Of a DNA stretch of 27,141 bases, positions 7,862 through 14,874 are shown piece after piece. Below the pieces are notes generated by a model, which searched no databases, was not told the origin of the DNA, and saw nothing but the letters and a program-made list of their open reading frames with translations. The position numbers and the translations under genes were made by a program. The first letter of the stretch is position 1, and every line of letters starts with the position of its first letter. Origin of the DNA: JBAYJY01 sp041664945 (lineage in GTDB: Bacteria; UBP15; UBA6099); contig JBAYJY010000050.1 of assembly GCA_041664945.1 (NCBI GenBank), positions 1 through 27,141 of the forward strand. Direction: 5' to 3'.

Positions 7862-7931
7862 AGGTCCCGCCTCACCTCGTTTCTTTAAGGTCTCCGCTTT
7901 CCCCCGGGAATCTGTTTCCCGACCGGGACTC
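7862..7931 (-). promoter_or_regulatory. Possible structured 5' leader RNA of the secreted-protein gene
   Basis: Read on the minus strand, GTCCCG (7929-7924) can pair with CGGGAC (7869-7864) to close a domain. Inside are a 6-bp hairpin (CGGGAA 5' arm partner at 7916-7921 with 7905-7910) and a weak ACCT/AGGT hairpin (7891-7888 with 7877-7874), making a three-way junction. It ends about 84 nt before the start codon. It does not match any riboswitch consensus I can recall, and the stems are short. It could be an uncharacterised leader element or chance pairing in a GC-rich patch. Confidence 0.3.
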
Positions 7932-8050
7932 CAAACAGTTATAGAATCAGCATCTTATCATTATCACTTTCCATTGTCAATGGAATATTTTACGGAAAAC
8001 TTTCAGCGAGGCTAAAAAAATGCCGCAGCAGACGGTTAAAAAGATTACCC

Positions 8051-8079
8051 TTGACAAAAAATTCAAAAATGTCTTGAAT
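8051..8079 (+). promoter_or_regulatory. Possible sigma70-type promoter of the binding-protein gene
   Basis: TTGACA (8051-8056) is a perfect -35 box. At 17 nt spacing the -10 position reads TTGAAT (8074-8079), a modest match to TATAAT. The expected transcript start would be at about 8086, right at the GTG start codon, so the message might be leaderless or have only a very short leader. Confidence 0.4.
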
Positions 8080-8086
8080 AAGGATT

Positions 8087-8962
8087 GTGAATGACATTAA
8101 AAGGATATTAATTACTGTATTGGCGCTCATCCTTTCGGCGTCTGTAGCCGCCGGGCCCGCGCGCGCCGCCACGAAAACGCTCATTTTCAGCACCGCGCCC
8201 TGGGCGCCCGCGGACAGCCTGAAAAAGATGTATCGCCCGCTTCTCGATTACGTCGAGGAAAAAACCGGCGTTCATTTCGACATCGTAATTTTCCCGACGT
8301 ATGACGACTTTATCAAGGAAGTGCAGGGCGGCTACGTTCAGTTCGCCGCTGTCAACGGCGCGAGTTTCGTGCGCCTCTGGCGCGAAGGCGCGGATGTCCG
8401 CTATCTTACAACCTCGCTTCGCCAATACGGCGCAAAACAGCGCGATTTCTACACAGGATACATTATCGTCCGCAAGGACTCAGGCATTAACTCGTTCATG
8501 GAACTGCAGGGCAAAAAATTCGCTTTTGTGGATGATACATCCACATCCGGCTACAAGATGCCTATGCAGTACATGGATGAACTGAAGCTGGACCCCAAGG
8601 TTTTTTTCAAGAAGTTTTTTTACATGGGCGACCACGACGAGGTCATCAAAGCGGTGCGCAACCGCGCGGTGGACGGCGGCGCGACCTGGGAAGTCAGTTA
8701 CGACATGAACGTCCAGAAGTACGGCAATATTTTCAAGATCATATATAAGTCGCCGCCGGTGCCGAACGACGCCTGGGTCGTCGGCAATAAAGTTTCCAAA
8801 GAACTCGGCGAACAGATCGCCGCGACGTTGCTCGAAATCAACAATATCACGGCGACTAAGAGCGGACGGTACGTTCTGGACCCGGAACTCGGCGTCACCG
8901 AGGTCGGGTTTTCGAAGCGAAGCCCGCAGTTCTATCTCGGCGGCGGGACGCCGGAAAAATGA
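8087..8962 (+). CDS. PhnD-family periplasmic solute-binding protein
   Basis: 291 residues with a signal peptide (core ILITVLALILSASVAA, probable cleavage after ARA near residue 27). The mature part is a type-II periplasmic binding protein of the phosphate/phosphite/phosphonate (PhnD-like) group. FSTAPWAPADSL at 34-45 and the FVDDTSTSGYKMP stretch (147-159, with the ligand-contacting Ser/Thr cluster) support this. So do GDHDEVIKAVRNRAVDGG (181-198) and the PPVPNDAW turn (223-230). The only usable start is GTG at 8087; AAGGA lies just 3 nt before it, unusually close. No ABC permease or ATPase gene is nearby. The next gene, 128 bp on, is a chemoreceptor, so this protein probably feeds a sensor rather than an importer. 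The ligand (phosphonate, another anion or another small molecule) cannot be decided. Confidence 0.88.
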   Translation: MNDIKRILITVLALILSASVAAGPARAATKTLIFSTAPWAPADSLKKMYRPLLDYVEEKTGVHFDIVIFPTYDDFIKEVQGGYVQFAAVNGASFVRLWREGADVRYLTTSLRQYGAKQRDFYTGYIIVRKDSGINSFMELQGKKFAFVDDTSTSGYKMPMQYMDELKLDPKVFFKKFFYMGDHDEVIKAVRNRAVDGGATWEVSYDMNVQKYGNIFKIIYKSPPVPNDAWVVGNKVSKELGEQIAATLLEINNITATKSGRYVLDPELGVTEVGFSKRSPQFYLGGGTPEK

Positions 8963-9090
8963 CATATTCGCGCATTGGTTTCTTCGCATTGCCATTAACG
9001 CATAACGTAAATGGATAATCGCTGGATGCGCGCGACGTCGACAGGCGGCTTTAGGCGCGCGACGGACAAACTGCAACAGGGGTGTGACCG

Positions 9091-11712
9091 ATGAATTTAA
9101 GGGACAAGGTGTTGCGCCAGGCGGCGCGGCAACCGGCGATTTTCGCAGCTGTGACTATTCTGATTGTTTTGTTTTTCTCGATATTGAACCAGCAGACTAT
9201 CAACCGGGAGAACAGAATTAAGGCGGCGAGCGCGGAGGCAAATTACAATGAGTTGAAGATGACCGCGAAGGCCTATGCCGGCATGATCGCTTCGTACGAA
9301 AGCGTTCAGCGCGGAGTCGCTGAAGACAAAAGATATCTTGTGACGGCGGTTATCTCGCCGTTGTTCAAAAATACAAAGGTTGGCTTCATCACTGTTCACG
9401 AAATTGACGGTTATGTGCTGGCGCGGGCGCACAGGCCCGATGATTTTTCTCAGGACGAATCCGGAATGCAGTTCGTAAAGAGAGCGCTGAAGGGGCTTTC
9501 GACGAACGCTATAACGCTGGTGGACGGCAGGCCCGCTCTCATATCGACGGTTCCCATAGCTTTCAACAGCAGCAATACCGGCGCCGTGACTGTCGGCTAT
9601 TTTCTTGATGATGAGTTTGCGCGGCGCCTGTCCGATCTTTCAGGCGCCGAGATAATGATCGCGCGAAACGACAAGGTTCTCGCCAACTCGCTCGCGGAGC
9701 AGGAAAAAACCCCCGGGAAAAAAGCGGTCGGGAGACGGCTTATCGCGAAAAAATATCTGCCTGAAAAGATCGACACGAAGCAGGGGAAAATCCGGGTGCG
9801 CGGAATCCGTTACGACCTGACGCACCAGCCGTTGCAGGGCAGCGGCGGCTACAGTCTCATCATCGCCAGCAACAACAACACCATGCGCATGATTCTGGCG
9901 CTTCTTTTTATCGGGTGTGTTGTGGTCACGATTCTTATGTTCCTGAACGCGAAGCGCACATCGCGCCTGTTTGCCGACGATCTCGCCGCGCCGATAATGC
10001 GCGTGGCGGAACATGCGGATAAGGTGGCGCACGGCAAGCTCGACGTCGAGCCGCTCAAGATCGAAACGGACGACGAGGTCGGCCGCCTGAGCCAGTCGTT
10101 CAACGTGATGGTGGCGAATTTGCGCGAGATGGTGGAGAAGGACAAAACACAGCGCGAATATCTTGAAGCGCAGGTGGCTAAACTCACCGAGAAAATCGAC
10201 GCGGCAGCGAACGGCGATTTCACCGTTCGGTTCGACGACGCGCAGGAAGACGCGTTCGGCCGCATCGGCGGCTCGCTTAATACGATGATCGCCGATCTCG
10301 ACTCGATGATCGCCCGCGACAAGGAGCAGCGAAAGTATCTCGAAGAAAAAGTCGCCGAACTGCTCGAAATAATTCAGGCGGCGGCCGCCGGCGACTTCAC
10401 GAAGTATTATCAGGGCAGCGCCGACGATGATATCGGACGCCTCGGCGTGGCGCTATCCAAAATGATTGTCGATTTGCAGAGCATGCTGGAGATGAACAAG
10501 TCGCGGCGCAGTTACCTCGAAGGACAGGTCGGAAACATTCTGCGCGTGATCGAGGCGGCGTCGCGCGGCGACTTCTCGATGCAGTTCGAGATAAAGCGGA
10601 ACGACGAGATAGGCCGCGTCGGAGTCGCGCTGAACCAGATGACCGCCGATCTTAAGATCAAGATCGAACAGATAGAAGCTATGAAGCAGAAGGACCGGGA
10701 GCAGAAGGAAAACCTTGAGTTGCAGATTCGCGAGATTCTGCTCAAGGTGGCGCAGGCGGCGAATGGAGACCTGACGGCGCAGCTTCCGCTTGAAAAAGAT
10801 GAGCAGGGCATAATAGCGGATTTGAAGAAGAACCTGAATTTCATGTTCAACCGGCTTCGGGCGCTTGTGGCGAAAGTGCGGGAAAGTTCGCAGGCGGTCG
10901 ATAAGACGAGCCGGTCGATACGGGAAATAACGGACAGGCTGCAGGCCGGCGCGGCGCGGCAGTCGGAGTCGGTGAAGGGCACCGCGAAATTCATAGACGG
11001 AATGGCGTCGTCGATCGAGACGGTCGTCGAACATGCGAAGGACATGATGCGTTTGTCCGGGCAGACAAACGAGGACGCGTCCTCCGGCGGCGAAACAACG
11101 AGGCAGGCGGTCTCCGGCATGAAGCAGGTCGGCGAAGCCATGGAAGACATCAAATTGGTGATGGTGGATCTCGAAAACAGCGCCGAGGAAATCGACGGGA
11201 TAGTCAAGGCGATTGATGAAATATCGGACCAGACGAATCTGCTCGCGTTGAACGCGGCGATCGAGGCGGCGCGCGCGGGCGAGTACGGGCGCGGGTTCTC
11301 CGTCGTCGCGAAGGAAATCAGTTCGCTCGCCGGGAAGAGCGTGATCTCCACGCGGGAGATCACGAACATAGTGCGCCGCATACAGGAGCGCGTCAAGAAG
11401 GCGATGGAGTCCACCGAGCGCGGCCACTACAGGGCGACGGAGGGCACCGAACTGGCAGACAAGGCGGGCACCGCTCTGGACCAGATCATGACCTCAATCG
11501 GCGGGGTTACCGTTCTTATCAAGGAAACGAGCGAAGCCATCGAAAAGCGGCGCGGCGAAATATCGCACATTCACGTGTCGATGAAGGATATCAGGAAAAT
11601 TTCCGAGGAAACCTCGACTCTCGCGGTTCACGCCGCAGAAGCCGTCCAGACTCTTTCCGCGCTCTCGAACGAACTCGAGGCTTTTGTCGGCCAGATAAAC
11701 ATTGGTAAATGA
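9091..11712 (+). CDS. Methyl-accepting chemotaxis protein with Cache-like sensor and poly-HAMP array
   Basis: 873 residues, longer than the usual 530-680. Transmembrane segments lie at about 16-32 and 266-287. Between them is a periplasmic domain with a Cache-like signature (VHEIDGYVLARAHRPDDF, 102-119). Next come HAMP-like units at about 292-346, 360-406, 418-466, 476-523 and 541-592; each has a G-D/K-F/L-T/D turn and a D-E/D-x-G-R-type second helix start. Linkers repeat the pattern K/R-x-x-R-x-Y/N-L-E. The cytoplasmic signalling domain follows, with its tip DQTNLLALNAAIEAARAGE (713-731) intact and then GRGFSVVAKEISSLAGKS. There is no C-terminal CheR/CheB-binding pentapeptide. AGGGGTG precedes the ATG. 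The upstream binding protein is a probable partner. Confidence 0.95.
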   Translation: MNLRDKVLRQAARQPAIFAAVTILIVLFFSILNQQTINRENRIKAASAEANYNELKMTAKAYAGMIASYESVQRGVAEDKRYLVTAVISPLFKNTKVGFITVHEIDGYVLARAHRPDDFSQDESGMQFVKRALKGLSTNAITLVDGRPALISTVPIAFNSSNTGAVTVGYFLDDEFARRLSDLSGAEIMIARNDKVLANSLAEQEKTPGKKAVGRRLIAKKYLPEKIDTKQGKIRVRGIRYDLTHQPLQGSGGYSLIIASNNNTMRMILALLFIGCVVVTILMFLNAKRTSRLFADDLAAPIMRVAEHADKVAHGKLDVEPLKIETDDEVGRLSQSFNVMVANLREMVEKDKTQREYLEAQVAKLTEKIDAAANGDFTVRFDDAQEDAFGRIGGSLNTMIADLDSMIARDKEQRKYLEEKVAELLEIIQAAAAGDFTKYYQGSADDDIGRLGVALSKMIVDLQSMLEMNKSRRSYLEGQVGNILRVIEAASRGDFSMQFEIKRNDEIGRVGVALNQMTADLKIKIEQIEAMKQKDREQKENLELQIREILLKVAQAANGDLTAQLPLEKDEQGIIADLKKNLNFMFNRLRALVAKVRESSQAVDKTSRSIREITDRLQAGAARQSESVKGTAKFIDGMASSIETVVEHAKDMMRLSGQTNEDASSGGETTRQAVSGMKQVGEAMEDIKLVMVDLENSAEEIDGIVKAIDEISDQTNLLALNAAIEAARAGEYGRGFSVVAKEISSLAGKSVISTREITNIVRRIQERVKKAMESTERGHYRATEGTELADKAGTALDQIMTSIGGVTVLIKETSEAIEKRRGEISHIHVSMKDIRKISEETSTLAVHAAEAVQTLSALSNELEAFVGQINIGK

Positions 11713-11715
11713 ACC

Positions 11716-11743
11716 CGGTTTTGCCTGTTAGCCGGCAAAACCG
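11716..11743 (+). terminator. Possible hairpin terminator after the chemoreceptor
   Basis: A perfect 10-bp stem (CGGTTTTGCC and GGCAAAACCG) with an 8-nt loop starts 4 bp past the stop codon. No T tract follows, so intrinsic termination is doubtful; it may instead protect the 3' end of the message. Confidence 0.45.
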
Positions 11744-11786
11744 CGCAAATGTTATTCTCAGACTCAAATATTCATGAATATAAAAA

Positions 11787-11807
11787 GGGCGGGTTTGAAA
11801 CCCGCCC
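11787..11807 (-). terminator. Rho-independent terminator of the exported C45-type gene
   Basis: GGGCGGG (11787-11793) and CCCGCCC (11801-11807) pair around TTTGAAA, itself self-complementary. On the minus strand the stem is followed by TTTTTATATT. It lies about 50 bp past the stop of the minus-strand hydrolase gene. Confidence 0.82.
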
Positions 11808-11855
11808 CTGCAATTCGCATTTTATCCGCTCTGAATAATTTCAGCGCTTTTGCAT

Positions 11856-13049
11856 TTATTTCGCGAGCAGTTCCTTGACGTTGAACTCGGCATAATCGCC
11901 GGGCTCGCGGCTTCGCGTCCAGACCCAGATTTTATCCTCCGACAATTTGAAGACGACCGTCTGAACGGTGCCGTTAACTTTGACGATGTCGTCGTGGATA
12001 ATCGACATAGCCATCTTTGTGTCGATCTTCCCGTAGTTTTGTTTCAGAAGCTCGACGAGCCGATTGTAGCGGTCCGGGCTGGGCGACTGAGAGAACTGTG
12101 AGGCCTCGATGTTCTGTCCGAACAGTTCATTAGTGGTGAAGTGGTTAGTCGTGACGAGCGTGCCGTCCGGGTTGAGGTTGCGAACGCCGACTGTTTTTGA
12201 GGTGATTTCGACGAGGCGGGCGTCGTTTGTTTTATTGTCTGTGAGCATGATGTTGTAGCCGGCGATGCGCGGGATTTCGCGCAGCAGCTTTTCCGCTTCG
12301 TCGAGCGTTCCGGCGTTTTGCGCTATGTAGCGCACGATGATGAGCGCGGGCATTCCGATCTTGCCGTTTTCCTTCGCCATCGAGAAATTCAGTTCGACCG
12401 TCAGGCCGGCGTCGTTGACCGCTGTGAGCGCGCCGACTATTCCCGGATAGATTATCGAAACGAAGGAGTGGCCTTTGGACGGTTTCATGACGAATACCGT
12501 GGAATACTTATCGAGTTCTTTAAGGCCGCCGGACGCCCAGTCGAGGTTGCGCGCCTGAATGAGTTTCCCGTCCGTTGTCGCCTTGCCGGTCGCCACGAAT
12601 GTCGAGCACATCAGCATCGCGAAATAATCCACGTGCGCCGACATGTTCAAAACATCCTCGTATGTCAGCCCGGAGCCTTCGGCGAGGCCTTTCATCTCCT
12701 CGATGTACTCCGGCGGGATTGTCGATTCGATGGTCTTCGCGAATTTCGCCATCGATTTTTTCGGATTCGCATAGGCTTCCTGCGCGCCCTTGAGGATCGC
12801 ATATTCCTTGATCCACTTTTTATAAATGAGATCGTTCAGGTAAATCTTGTAAACGTCTCTTATCTCTTCCTTGAACAGCGTGCCCTGCTGAAGTCCCATT
12901 TCGTAAGGCGTTCCTTCGAGCTTCACAAGGTAAAGCCCGTTGACTTTTTCGACGCCCGCCGCGTTCGCGCTGATAGCCGTAAGCTGCAAGACCGCCGCGA
13001 GAATCGCCGCCGCGAAAACTATTCCCGATATCCGTCTGCTTCTCATCAT
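11856..13049 (-). CDS. Exported C45-family (acyl-CoA:6-APA acyltransferase-like) Ntn hydrolase
   Basis: 397 residues from the ATG at 13049, chosen because AAGGGG sits 7 nt upstream; an upstream in-frame start at 13088 lacks such a site. Residues 1-31 form a signal peptide (RRISGIVFAAAILAAVLQ core, ANA before AG). The mature protein has GTPYEMGLQQG (46-56), the usual opening of this family. The probable nucleophile is Cys148 (MCSTF), followed by ATTDGKLIQARNLDW, then GIVGALTAVNDAGLTVELN and TTNHF. Enzymes of this fold cleave themselves before the cysteine and then hydrolyse or transfer acyl groups at amide bonds. The natural substrate is unknown. The amidohydrolase gene lies 132 bp upstream on the same strand. 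A second family member is at 25052-26212. Confidence 0.87.
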   Translation of the reverse strand: MMRSRRISGIVFAAAILAAVLQLTAISANAAGVEKVNGLYLVKLEGTPYEMGLQQGTLFKEEIRDVYKIYLNDLIYKKWIKEYAILKGAQEAYANPKKSMAKFAKTIESTIPPEYIEEMKGLAEGSGLTYEDVLNMSAHVDYFAMLMCSTFVATGKATTDGKLIQARNLDWASGGLKELDKYSTVFVMKPSKGHSFVSIIYPGIVGALTAVNDAGLTVELNFSMAKENGKIGMPALIIVRYIAQNAGTLDEAEKLLREIPRIAGYNIMLTDNKTNDARLVEITSKTVGVRNLNPDGTLVTTNHFTTNELFGQNIEASQFSQSPSPDRYNRLVELLKQNYGKIDTKMAMSIIHDDIVKVNGTVQTVVFKLSEDKIWVWTRSREPGDYAEFNVKELLAK

Positions 13050-13181
13050 TGATGTCCCCTTTGATGTGTATTCCGGGCCTCGGCCCATATTTTCAATCGC
13101 TATTATAGTTGTCCTGACTTCTTATGCGCAACAATATGCGGCAGCTTTCATGCGCGAACTAAAAAATGCATCGGATGCGGC

Positions 13182-14144
13182 TTATTGAATGCCGAGCAGT
13201 TCGGCCGCTTTGTGGAACACGGTTTCCGGAAACCCGAGCGCCCGCTTGATCTCGACATCTTTGTCGAAGAGATTTTTGGTGAAAGAGATTTTTGCGAGTT
13301 TTCTGGCGCCGAGCTTGCGCGGGAACAGCAGAGCCATGGGCGGCGCGGGGTAGTCGGTTGCGTGAATGTGGCGGTCCATGAACCCGGAGCGCTTAAGCAT
13401 CTTGGCGATGTAGCCGAAGCGGGTGATGCCTGTGACGGCGGCGAGGTCGCCGTAGAGATTCGGATATCTGTCGAGCATTTCGAGATAGGTTCCGAAGAAC
13501 TCGACCGGGTGTCCGTGTCCGGAAGTCCCGGCGTGGCCGGCGATGATTGTCACGCCTTCCTGAAGGGCGGGCACAAGGAGTTGCGGGTCGCCAAGGAGCT
13601 GGTTTGTGACCGGAACTGAGTGCTCGTATCCGGTATGCGAGAGGAGCGGCAGTTTCAACGAGACGAGTTTTTTATAGAAGGGCATGTATTTCTTTTCAGA
13701 CGGATCGAAATCCTGAGAAGGGGAGAGCCATTTGATGAGTACGGCGCCGAGTGATTTGACGCGGTCGAGCTCGTCGAGAGCGTCCGCGCGGTTCGGATTC
13801 ACCGACGGGCCGAAAAGGAATTCGGGGTACATGTCGCAAACCTTGCGGCAGTGGTCGTTGGGAACGTAGGCGTGAGTGCGCGCGTAGTCGAGCTTGCCTT
13901 GGTTGTCGTAAATGCCGTCGAGGGCGAGGAGCACCGCGCGGTCCGTGGTTTTCGACTCGCGGACGGTTCGCGCGACAATCTCGGCGTAGTTGCGGTCGAA
14001 CAACTCGTCGTCGCCTTTCCAGCCGTATTTTTTTCCGATGAAAATTTTGAACAGCGGATTTTTCTTGAGTTTCGGACTCATGAATGCGCCGTTCGATTCC
14101 GCGATTGCGATCAGATGAACGTGGGTGTCAATTACCAGCGGCAT
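13182..14144 (-). CDS. Amidohydrolase_2-type metal-dependent TIM-barrel hydrolase
   Basis: 320 residues, a typical length. The metal and catalytic positions of the amidohydrolase superfamily are visible: His8 and His10 (IDTHVHL), Lys138 (VLIKW), His170 (LSHTGYEH), His204 (IAGHAG) and Asp264 (HATDYP). Substrates in this subfamily range from carboxylated aromatics (decarboxylases) to lactones and amides, so the reaction is open. No signal peptide, so cytoplasmic. AAGAGGT precedes the ATG. It lies 54 bp downstream of the iron-sulfur flavoprotein gene and 132 bp upstream of the exported C45-type hydrolase, all on the minus strand; a common operon is likely for the first two and possible for all three. 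Confidence 0.9.
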   Translation of the reverse strand: MPLVIDTHVHLIAIAESNGAFMSPKLKKNPLFKIFIGKKYGWKGDDELFDRNYAEIVARTVRESKTTDRAVLLALDGIYDNQGKLDYARTHAYVPNDHCRKVCDMYPEFLFGPSVNPNRADALDELDRVKSLGAVLIKWLSPSQDFDPSEKKYMPFYKKLVSLKLPLLSHTGYEHSVPVTNQLLGDPQLLVPALQEGVTIIAGHAGTSGHGHPVEFFGTYLEMLDRYPNLYGDLAAVTGITRFGYIAKMLKRSGFMDRHIHATDYPAPPMALLFPRKLGARKLAKISFTKNLFDKDVEIKRALGFPETVFHKAAELLGIQ

Positions 14145-14198
14145 TTCGATACCTCTTATTTTTTGGACGTGGCAGTCCGTTTTTGCATTTGTTCGTAT

Positions 14199-14789
14199 TT
14201 AGTCGCCGAGCGCGATTTTTTCGCCGAGCGCGGCCGCGCCTGCTTTCGCCGCCGGGTGAGAGGCGATCGCTCCCTTTTCGTCGACGCTTCTGAAATATAG
14301 GCTGTCAGCCTCTTCGAATTCGATGTCCAAAATCGGATAGAAGCACTTGAACAACTGATTCAGGCCGTTAAAAAGCGATTGGCCTTTCGTTCCGCCGACG
14401 GCGACAGCGTAACCCCGCCGGACCCGGTTGTCATCCCGCAACGGCTGTTTCAGAAGGTATTTCTTCGCCCATAGGCATTGGAATCGGTCCACGAAAGCCT
14501 TCATCTGCGCCGGCATGTTCATGAAGAACATGGGCGTGGCGATGATCACCCGGTCGGCCGCGAGGAATTTCGGATATATGAGTTGCATTTCGTCGTCCTG
14601 AACGCAGACGCCGGTTTTATTGCAGCTTCCGCATTCGCGGCAGGGCGAGAACTTCAAATCGCAGGCGCGGATTTTTTCGACCGCCGCGCCGCGCGCCGCC
14701 GCGGATTCGAGCGTCCAGTCGAGCAGCGTTTCCGAGTTGCCTTTCCGCCGCGGACTGCCGGCAATGCCGAGAACCGTCAGTTTATCCAT
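14199..14789 (-). CDS. NAD(P)H-dependent iron-sulfur flavoprotein (Isf/NADPH-FMN reductase family)
   Basis: 196 residues with a flavodoxin-like fold. GIAGSPRRKGNSETLL (8-23) is the FMN phosphate-binding loop. Cys50, Cys53, Cys56 and Cys62 (CRECGSCNKTGVC) form the compact motif that binds a [4Fe-4S] cluster in Isf-type proteins. IIATPMFFMNMPAQMKAFVDR is the conserved flavin-side segment. Such proteins pass electrons between flavin, cluster and small acceptors such as quinones or oxygen species. No strong ribosome binding site precedes the ATG. It faces the glycosyltransferase gene across a short divergent region and leads the minus-strand amidohydrolase cluster. Confidence 0.88.
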   Translation of the reverse strand: MDKLTVLGIAGSPRRKGNSETLLDWTLESAAARGAAVEKIRACDLKFSPCRECGSCNKTGVCVQDDEMQLIYPKFLAADRVIIATPMFFMNMPAQMKAFVDRFQCLWAKKYLLKQPLRDDNRVRRGYAVAVGGTKGQSLFNGLNQLFKCFYPILDIEFEEADSLYFRSVDEKGAIASHPAAKAGAAALGEKIALGD

Positions 14790-14874
14790 GCCACTATTTT
14801 AACGGCGGAACATGCTGTTGGGCGATAATTTAATAATATTTTTGGCGCGCGGCCTCCAGCGGGTTGTTGTTTTC

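Larger units (their letters stand above)
7779..8086. other. 308-bp divergent intergenic region
   Basis: This spacer lies between the minus-strand secreted-protein gene and the plus-strand binding-protein gene. It is AT-rich except for one GC-rich island (about 7862-7931) that can fold into a branched structure. It also holds a TTGACA box (8051-8056) near its right end. I see no open reading frame with a ribosome binding site in it. Confidence 0.7.

Noticed and set aside
9028..9064. 10-bp direct repeat GCGCGCGACG (9028-9037 and 9055-9064) in the spacer before the chemoreceptor
   Set aside because: Short and of low-complexity GC composition; not enough to call an operator or iteron.
10453..11427. 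Long minus-strand open frames opposite the chemoreceptor
   Set aside because: They are Arg/His/Leu- or Ser-rich with no domain features and lie over the HAMP and signalling regions of a clear chemoreceptor.
8087..11712. Phosphonate uptake operon (phnCDE)
   Set aside because: Only the binding protein is present; no ATPase with Walker motifs or permease follows it, so an import operon is not supported.
13050..13181. Gap between the amidohydrolase and exported C45-type genes as a site for a small gene or RNA
   Set aside because: No open frame with a ribosome binding site and no stable hairpin were seen; the frames crossing it lack protein features.
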